Part shown: positions 58,134 to 64,000 of the stretch, piece by piece | Position numbering within the stretch: position 1 is the first letter of the stretch | Layout: each line of letters opens with the position of its first letter | From: Bacteroidota bacterium | GTDB taxonomy: Bacteria > Bacteroidota > Bacteroidia > AKYH767-A > OLB10 | Length of the DNA: 64,000 nt | Reading direction: 5' to 3' | Assembly (NCBI GenBank): GCA_016714005.1 | Contig: JADJOA010000006.1 | Span: 62,001 to 126,000, forward strand | Notes under the pieces: model-generated | Told to the model about the DNA's origin: nothing | Databases searched by the model: none | Seen by the model: the letters and a program-made list of their open reading frames with translations, nothing else | Position numbers and translations under genes: made by a program

Positions 58134-60344
58134 TTAATTCTCCGGACGTGCGCGTTCTCTTCTTCTGTTGTCGCCACCGCCTTCGCGTCTTTCTCTTGGA
58201 GGTGCAGGCGGGCGCTCAACGTATCCTTCGGGTTTGGGCATTAATACTTTACGCGACAACTTAAGCTTACCAGTCTTATCCTCTACCCCTATCAGTTTAA
58301 CGCTAACCATATCCCCTTCTTTTAAAATTCCATCCAATGACGCAAGTCTTTCATAAGCTACTTCAGAAATATGAAGCAACCCATCTTTACCCGGCATAAT
58401 TTCAACAAATGCACCGTAAGGTTGTATGCTTCTTACTTTCCCTTCATAAACAGTTCCTACTTCAGGTACAGCAACTATGGACTTAATACGTCCTAATGCT
58501 TTATCCATTCCAACTTTATCAGTAGCAACAACCTGGACTACTCCTTTTCCATCTTTTTCTTCAATGGTAACAGTAGTACCAGATTCGCGTTGTATTTCCT
58601 GAATGATTTTTCCTCCCGGTCCTATAACAGCACCAATAAATTCCTGATCAATTATCAGTTCAACAATCCGAGGTGCATGAGGCTTGTAATCTGCATTGGG
58701 CTGAGAAATGGTTTTTTCCATTTCACCAATGATATGCAAACGACCTTGGCGAGCTTGCTCCAATGCCTGTGCAAGAACTTCGTATGGTAGTCCAGTTACT
58801 TTTAAATCCATCTGGCAACCGCAAATTCCGTTTTTGGTTCCGGTTACTTTAAAATCCATATCACCCAAATGGTCTTCATCGCCAAGTATATCACTCAACA
58901 CCGCAAATTTTCCTTTTCCATCACTAATCAATCCCATTGCAATGCCTGCTACGGTTGACTTAATTTTTACCCCGGCATCCATCAATGCAAGAGAGCCTGC
59001 ACATACAGTTGCCATTGAGGAAGAACCATTACTTTCTAAAATATCAGATACAATTCTGATGGTGTATGGATTCTCAGCATCAGAAGGTAAAGCCTGTTTA
59101 ATAGAACGCATAGCAAGATTTCCGTGACCAACTTCTCTCCTACCCGTGCCACGGTTAGGTCTTACCTCACCGGTAGAAAAACCAGGGAAATTATAATGCA
59201 GAATAAAACGGTTAGAGCCTTCAAACATGGCACCATCAATCATCTGCTCATCCATTTTACCGCCAAGTGTAACCGTAGTTAACGATTGCGTCTCACCACG
59301 TGTAAATACGGCTGACCCGTGTGCAGAAGGAATATAATTTACCTCTGTCCATATTGAGCGAACCTGTGTCAGTGAACGGTTATCCAACCTCCTGCCTTCA
59401 TTTAGTATGGCATCACGAACCGCATAATATTCAGTTTCGTGATAGTATTTTTTAATCAATCCTTCTTTCTCCGCCAACTCTTCCTCAGTAAATTGAGTTT
59501 TAAATTCATCAACAATGGCTTTAAAAGCTTCACCTCTTTCTTTCTTATTAGGGTTTCCTTTTAAGGCAACTTCATACGCTTTCTGATAAGTTTCCTTCTT
59601 TACGCGCTCCCTTAACTCATCATCATTTACTTCATGGCTATATTCACGTTTGGTAACGCCACCAATTTTTGCAACAAGTTCCAACTGCACATCGCATTGC
59701 TTTTTAATGGCATCATGAGCCACCTTTATTGCCTCAATCATATCCGCTTCGCTTACCTCTTTCATCTCTCCCTCTACCATCACAATATTTTCTTTGCTGC
59801 CTGCAACTATCAAGTCAATGTCTGCCTTTTCTAAAGAACTTACCGTTGGGTTAATTACCATTTTGCCATCAATACGCGCTACACGTACTTCAGAAATAGG
59901 TCCGTTAAACGGAATATCGGAAACAGAAATAGCTGCAGAAGCTGCAAGTCCTACCAGGCAATCGGGCATTACTTCTTTGTCAGCAGAAATCAATGTTACC
60001 ATTACCTGCGTATCTGCATGATAATCTTCGGGAAACATGGGGCGCAATGCGCGATCTATGATTCTGCTGATTAATATTTCGTATTCAGAAAGACGAGCTT
60101 CACGTTTAAAAAAACCACCGGGAAAACGTCCTGCACCTGCATATTTTTCCTGGTAATCTACTGTTAACGGTAAAAAATCAACTCCCGGCACAGCATCCTG
60201 TTTAGCACAAACCGTTGCCATTAACATGCAATCGCCCATGCGCACCACTACTGAACCATCTGCCTGCTTTGCAAGTTTTCCGGTTTCAATGCTTATTGTT
60301 CTGCCATCTTCTAATTGAAAAGTGTGTGTTGTTCCTAAATTCAT
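58134..60344 (-). CDS. pnp: Polyribonucleotide nucleotidyltransferase (PNPase)
   Basis: 736 residues: two RNase PH-like halves (RFPGGFFKREARLSEYEIL in the first; VRPNRGTGRREVGHGNLAMR and VLSDILGDEDHLGDMDFKV in the second, with the catalytic Asp pair), then KH domain (FIGAVIGPGGKIIQEIQRES) and S1 domain (VGTVYEGKVRSIQPYGAFVE). The tail is Arg/Gly/Pro-rich (PPAPPRERREGGGDNRRRER). 3'-5' phosphorolytic RNA decay. Downstream of rpsO in the conserved order rpsO-pnp, separated by a terminator. Frame intact. Confidence 0.97.
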   Translation of the reverse strand: MNLGTTHTFQLEDGRTISIETGKLAKQADGSVVVRMGDCMLMATVCAKQDAVPGVDFLPLTVDYQEKYAGAGRFPGGFFKREARLSEYEILISRIIDRALRPMFPEDYHADTQVMVTLISADKEVMPDCLVGLAASAAISVSDIPFNGPISEVRVARIDGKMVINPTVSSLEKADIDLIVAGSKENIVMVEGEMKEVSEADMIEAIKVAHDAIKKQCDVQLELVAKIGGVTKREYSHEVNDDELRERVKKETYQKAYEVALKGNPNKKERGEAFKAIVDEFKTQFTEEELAEKEGLIKKYYHETEYYAVRDAILNEGRRLDNRSLTQVRSIWTEVNYIPSAHGSAVFTRGETQSLTTVTLGGKMDEQMIDGAMFEGSNRFILHYNFPGFSTGEVRPNRGTGRREVGHGNLAMRSIKQALPSDAENPYTIRIVSDILESNGSSSMATVCAGSLALMDAGVKIKSTVAGIAMGLISDGKGKFAVLSDILGDEDHLGDMDFKVTGTKNGICGCQMDLKVTGLPYEVLAQALEQARQGRLHIIGEMEKTISQPNADYKPHAPRIVELIIDQEFIGAVIGPGGKIIQEIQRESGTTVTIEEKDGKGVVQVVATDKVGMDKALGRIKSIVAVPEVGTVYEGKVRSIQPYGAFVEIMPGKDGLLHISEVAYERLASLDGILKEGDMVSVKLIGVEDKTGKLKLSRKVLMPKPEGYVERPPAPPRERREGGGDNRRRERARPEN

Positions 60345-60398
60345 TGTTTAATTTTTTTATTGTTTCTATTGCCTCTTTAATATGTGATTGTTTAAAAC

Positions 60399-60429
60399 AA
60401 AAAAGGCAATATTGAATATTGCCTTTTTT
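60399..60429 (-). terminator. Rho-independent terminator of rpsO
   Basis: AAAAAAGGCAATA pairs with TATTGCCTTTTTT around a 5-base loop, giving a T6 run on the minus strand. Lies between rpsO and pnp. Confidence 0.85.
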
Positions 60430-60461
60430 GGGTAATAAATATTTTGAAAGACGGACTAACG

Positions 60462-60731
60462 TTACTTACGTATGTTAAGGTCATTTAATATTTTACGGTA
60501 ACGGGTTATGTCTGTTTTATGCAGGAAATCAAGCAAACTTCTTCGCTGGCCCACTAATTTTATAAGTGCCTGTTGGGTTGAAAAATCTTTCTTCGGATTT
60601 TTCAAGTGTTCAGTCAAGTGATTGATTCTTTCGGTAAAAAGGGCAATCTGACTTTCAGCAGAACCAGTATTGGTTTCGCTTCCGCCAAATTTTTTAAAAA
60701 TTTCCTTCTTAGATGCTGTACTTAAATTCAT
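60462..60731 (-). CDS. rpsO: Ribosomal protein S15
   Basis: 89 residues, the standard size: FGGSETNTGSAESQIALFTE, RINHLTEHLKNPKKDFSTQQ, ALIKLVGQRRSLLDFLHKTD and RYRKILNDLNIRK. Binds 16S rRNA early in 30S assembly, and in many bacteria also binds its own mRNA. The order rpsO then pnp is conserved across bacteria. A strong promoter is at 60752-60781 and a terminator at 60399. Confidence 0.97.
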   Translation of the reverse strand: MNLSTASKKEIFKKFGGSETNTGSAESQIALFTERINHLTEHLKNPKKDFSTQQALIKLVGQRRSLLDFLHKTDITRYRKILNDLNIRK

Positions 60732-60751
60732 TGTATTTTTTATTGAGGGCG

Positions 60752-60781
60752 CAAACTTAAATTAATTTTTGTAAAAATCAA
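60752..60781 (-). promoter_or_regulatory. Bacteroidota-type promoter for rpsO
   Basis: On the minus strand TAAGTTTG (60752-60759) and TTG (60779-60781) with a 19-bp spacer, 21 bases upstream of the rpsO ATG. Confidence 0.65.
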
Positions 60782-60835
60782 CCGAAAGCCTAAAAATACT
60801 TTCTGAAAAATGATGCGTTGCTAGGAATTATAGCC

Positions 60836-61709
60836 CTATCTGAAGGCAGCCTTCAGCTTTTGAGAAAGTTCCTTTGAAACACTAACCAAAGGAAGGCGAA
60901 CGTGATTTTTACATATTTTATTAAACTCCAGCACTTCTTTAATTCCGGCAGGATTGCCCTCTGCAAAAAGCAATGGAATTGCATCTGAGTACTTATAATG
61001 GAGTTTGCGCGCACTTGTAAAATCCCCTTAATGGCAAAACGCACCATATTCGAAAAATCTTTGGGGTGAGAATTAGCCAATACGCTTATTACCCCAACTG
61101 CACCACTTGAAATTAAAGGCAAGGTTATACCATCATCACCCGAAATAACTAAAAAATCTTCGGGTTTTTTAGAAATAATAGCCATACACTGCTCTATATT
61201 TCCACTTGCTTCCTTAATGCCAATGATGTTTTTATGGCTTGCCAGTTCAAGGGTGGTTTGAGCAATCATGTTGCTGCCAGTACGGGCAGGCACATTGTAT
61301 AAAATAACAGGAACAGGTGATGCTTGTGCTACCGCTTTAAAATGTTCCACAATACCTCTCTGAGAGGGTTTATTATAATATGGTGAAACCGATAGGATAG
61401 CGGCTGCCTTTTTTACGTCAAATATTTTAAACTGACTGAGGACATCTGCAGTGTTACTACCTCCTATACCTAAAACAACAGGGTTTTATTGCCAGATACT
61501 TTACAAATTGTTTTGAATACGCTTACCTTTTCCTCTTTTGTAAGCGTAACTGATTCGGCAGTGGTGCCTAAAGCAACCAGGTATTCTACTCCTCCGCTTA
61601 TCACATGTTTAACAAGTTTTTCGAGAGAAGCATAATCTACTTCTCCGTTTTTTTTAAAAGGTGTTACAAGTGCAACACCAGTTCCATTAAACTGCTTGAG
61701 GTTGTTCAT
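60836..61709 (-). CDS. dapA: 4-hydroxy-tetrahydrodipicolinate synthase, two frameshifts
   Basis: First committed step of lysine and diaminopimelate synthesis, normally essential for the cell wall. N-terminus GTGVALVTPF, GTTAESVTLTKEE, then across the first break PVVLGIGGSNTADVL (a C near 61485 is missing), the SPYYNKPSQRGIVEHF loop (catalytic Tyr), VILYNVPARTGSNM, IIGIKEASGN (Schiff-base Lys), VISGDDGITLPLISSGAVGV. The second break near 61023 (G run) hides DFTSARKLHYKYSDAIPLLF, EGNPAGIKEVLEF and LPLVSVSKELSQKLKAAF, with a stop at 60836-60838. Rebuilt length is about 291 residues. Start ATG 61709; it overlaps the DUF6913 stop by 23 bases. Confidence 0.93.
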
Positions 61710-62253
61710 CGGCAATAAGATGTAAGTAATGATTAACCAAATCTATCATTTGCATGAGTGTTAGTTTTTCTTTAGGCTTTATCATAAAATCGTAAACCAC
61801 GTGTTGGTTTTTTTCAAACTTACCTATTTTGAATTTTGCATTGGTTAATGCACAAATGTATTTGAGCGGAAAACTTTTTTCGAGGTTAAGATGTATCAGG
61901 ATATCAAACCCGGTATTAATAAACTTAGATACCATTGGGTGGCTGGGCTTATAGTGCCAGTTAAGGCTTTTTTTTGGTAAAAAATCCATCCCCAATTTCG
62001 CAAATCTCATAGGTGGTAATTCAAGTCCATTGTAATAACCTAATGCAAGTACATCTTTTTTAAAATCATCACGGAGTCTTTTCACATAAGCTTTTACAAT
62101 CTCGTAATTTCTTTCTTCTGTGGCATCATAAATAATTCCAATTGTGCGAGCTTTCTGAAAAGAAATACTTCCGCGTTGTCTTTTCGATTTTGCAAACTCT
62201 TTATTGAAAAGATAGTTGCCAATCCGGTTTCGTATTTTGTTGTTTAATCCCAC
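61687..62253 (-). CDS. DUF6913-type conserved protein
   Basis: 188 residues: basic N-terminus (IRNRIGNYLFNKEFAKSKRQ), then TIGIIYDATEERNYEIVKAY, VLALGYYNGLELPP, GFDILIHLNLEKSFPLKYIC and YDFMIKPKEKLTLMQMIDLV. This Bacteroidota-specific family of unknown function is typically found immediately upstream of dapA, as here, with overlapping ends, so a link to that transcript is likely. Start is GTG 62253. No catalytic motif is recognised. Confidence 0.8.
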   Translation of the reverse strand: MGLNNKIRNRIGNYLFNKEFAKSKRQRGSISFQKARTIGIIYDATEERNYEIVKAYVKRLRDDFKKDVLALGYYNGLELPPMRFAKLGMDFLPKKSLNWHYKPSHPMVSKFINTGFDILIHLNLEKSFPLKYICALTNAKFKIGKFEKNQHVVYDFMIKPKEKLTLMQMIDLVNHYLHLIADEQPQAV

Positions 62254-62343
62254 AGAAAAATTAGAGCGGTAAATGTATAAACTTTACTTTTTTGAAAAAA
62301 GATTATTGATTGTATTAGATAAAAGAAAAGTGTACATAAAATA

Positions 62344-62379
62344 AAAACGGGCTGCATCGCAATCGAAGCAGCCCGTTTT
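62344..62379 (-). terminator. Rho-independent terminator of the right-edge T9SS gene
   Basis: AAAACGGGCTGC pairs perfectly with GCAGCCCGTTTT across a 12-base loop, with a T-rich continuation on the minus strand. Confidence 0.85.
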
Positions 62380-62395
62380 AAGTCTTAGAAATTAA

Positions 62396-64000
62396 TTATT
62401 CGGTAATTACCATTTTCTTGGTTAACTTCTTACCTTCAAAGTTAAGTGTGTAATAATAAACACCTGCAGAAAGTTTATTGCCATCAATAGTAACCGAATG
62501 TGTACCCGGTAACATTCTATCGTTAACAGGAATATCAACTACCTGGCCCATAATGTTTGTTATTACCAAACTTGTTTTACCCGGTTTGAGTAAGTTGTAG
62601 TTAATTATAGTTTGATTGTTGAATGGATTAGGAATATTCTGCTCTAATGAGAAACCTAACTCTTCGTCAATATTATCAACTCCAACCACACACAATGGCA
62701 TTGATAAATCAAGTTTAAAGCATACATCATCAACAGCCCAACCTGCTCCACGAATACTAAAGTCAGAAGCAAATCTGAACCTGAATATTACCTGACTTAC
62801 TAATGGATTGCTTACACATAAGTAATGCTTTCTTCTCTCCCACTGGTTTCCGCTGCTTCCGCTCCAGCCCGGTCTAACAGGTGGTACACTTCCTAAAGCA
62901 GTAATGTTGTATGTATTCATCCAAACAGAGTCCCTTTCGTTACCCAATGTTTCCCATGTGGCCGCATAATCTGTCGAGTATTCCACAGTACCGCCATCTT
63001 CGTTTCTTTCAGAGTCAAAATTACCCCAGAACTCAAAGTTATATGGCAAGCCCGGTACAATTCTGAAAACAGGAGTAAACAAGGCAGAAGTATCTCTGTT
63101 TTCGTATTGAAGAGAATCTAATGCTGTAGCCCAGCAGTTAGCACCACTGTGTGTTCCAGTAATAAAAGGTGGCTTATTAGGATTACCCTTTTTCCAACTT
63201 GTTTTTGTTGTATTATAAGTAACGGAATTAAGCGTTAGCCATTCTGGCAAAAGAGGGTTTTTCAAAATCGTTACAGTAAGTAGACTGCGAAACATCAACA
63301 GAATCTAAAACAGTTATTGAATAGCAAATGGTATCGCCAGATGGTTTGAGATCGGCAGAGTTATTGGGCAAAGATGTAATTACACAAATGTTATGTGTGC
63401 CAGGTACAGCACTCCAGCAGTTAGAGAAATTATGCAACTGCGATGCACCAGCCGCAAGCGGAGTTGGATAGCCAACCACATCTGAAACATAAGTTGTACC
63501 ATCAATTTGCAATGTAGCTACCATAGTATTTAAAGGAGTAGTTCCATCGTTCTTTAACAAACTCTTAAATGTAATACACTGACCGGGGAATATTAATGCT
63601 GCCGGTACGTTGGTGCTTCCAACAGAAGTTGGTGTAGATGTTAATGGAACAGGCACCTCTAAGCAGAAATCGTCAATAGAAAATCCATCTTGCTGAACAG
63701 AACCATCAGATGTAAATATATAACGGAATTGTACGGTAGGAGCATTATTAAAATTAAATCCTCCATAACTGTTTAGCTTATACCATATAGAATTAATCCA
63801 TCCGCCCGAATTTCCATTCCAAGCATCTAATCCACTTGAGTTAATGGTGCAGTCGTTATACCAGTTAAGTGCATTTGGCGGAATAGATGTACATGTTCCA
63901 AGCACTGTCCATGGGTTAGAGCCAATTCTGAATTCAAGTCTTGTTCCATCCCAATTAGTTTCGCAATTATTGTTTCTCCAAAAATCAAGTTTTGTATCAA
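62396..64000 (-). CDS. T9SS sorting-domain protein with beta-sandwich (MAM/LamG-like) repeats, cut by the window edge
   Basis: The frame is open to 64000 (W-R-N-N-N-C-E-T-N-W-D-G-T-R at the edge), so the start is outside. Two jelly-roll-like units: one with YIFTSDGSVQQDGFSIDDFC, the other with FRFRFASDFSIRGAGWAVDD, each ending in the DD-F/VC pattern of carbohydrate-binding-like domains, with a CARDB-like stretch between (FKSLLKNDGTTPLNTMVATL). The C-terminus is a sorting domain (FSLEQNIPNPFNNQTIINYN, MGQVVDIPV, LSAGVYYYTLN). One break near 63250 (CNDFEKP to LLPEWLTLNS). Secreted surface protein of unknown ligand. Confidence 0.85.

Noticed and set aside
3222..61023. Programmed frameshifting as explanation for the broken genes
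   Set aside because: Breaks lie in many unrelated housekeeping genes, at simple homopolymers, with both +1 and -1 sense and no slippery-site plus structure pattern.
1..64000. tRNA, rRNA, CRISPR, integrase or transposase genes
   Set aside because: Looked for in gaps and coding frames; none is recognisable.

Overview
The window is a low-GC stretch of a Bacteroidota (Bacteroidetes) chromosome. This is shown by several cargo proteins with the C-terminal 'YPNP' type IX secretion (T9SS) sorting domain, a GldA gliding-motility ATPase, a PorX regulator, Bacteroidota-type promoters (TTG, about 19 bp, TAnnTTTG), a DUF6913 gene beside dapA, and group-II GGGP synthase. I see no tRNA, rRNA, CRISPR array or insertion sequence. 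The genus cannot be fixed from the sequence.

Layout. 1-2.4 kb: end of a T9SS cargo gene, then a TPR-adenylate cyclase. 2.6-8.0 kb (minus): ung and gldA, then a tight run eamA-maf-ubiA-kdsC-like-DUF2520. 8.0-9.2 kb: a gene-poor gap with a ten-copy 21-bp tandem array. 9.3-16.7 kb: ahcY; divergently a phosphopantetheinyl transferase and GGGP synthase; a fold-back repeat; pnuC; an Omp28-like T9SS protein; three small enzymes; a NadR-type kinase. 16.7-25.3 kb: one giant T9SS surface protein with eleven HYR modules. 25.5-29.5 kb: a regulatory island (single-domain LuxR HTH, TPR histidine kinase, degenerate receiver, LuxR response regulator, CheY-like receiver). 29.6-36.0 kb: tgt, a GT2 glycosyltransferase, an ECF sigma factor, rsmG, rpmH, an acetyltransferase, porX. 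36.1-42.8 kb: msrB, an MtfA-like peptidase, tcdA, tatD, GT4, asnB. 42.9-52.2 kb: OPT and POT peptide transporters, a flavoprotein, an aminotransferase, a Wzz-like protein, sucD. 52.2-62.3 kb (minus): hybrid kinase, deaD, pnp, rpsO, dapA, DUF6913. The right edge cuts another T9SS protein.

Working together: PorX and GldA belong to the secretion and gliding machinery whose cargo includes the four sorting-domain proteins. PnuC and the NadR-type kinase form a nicotinamide riboside salvage pair. GGGP synthase plus the UbiA prenyltransferase could make archaeal-type ether-lipid precursors. The regulatory island sits beside the giant surface gene, and four related near-palindromes lie upstream of that gene, between the HTH and kinase genes, and upstream of the degenerate receiver. 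This suggests one small regulon and is the strongest candidate for an undescribed system.

Caveat: at least 19 of about 51 genes carry frame breaks, mostly one-base indels in homopolymers and including housekeeping genes (dapA, tgt, rsmG, ung). I read these as sequence errors and give each gene its rebuilt full extent.
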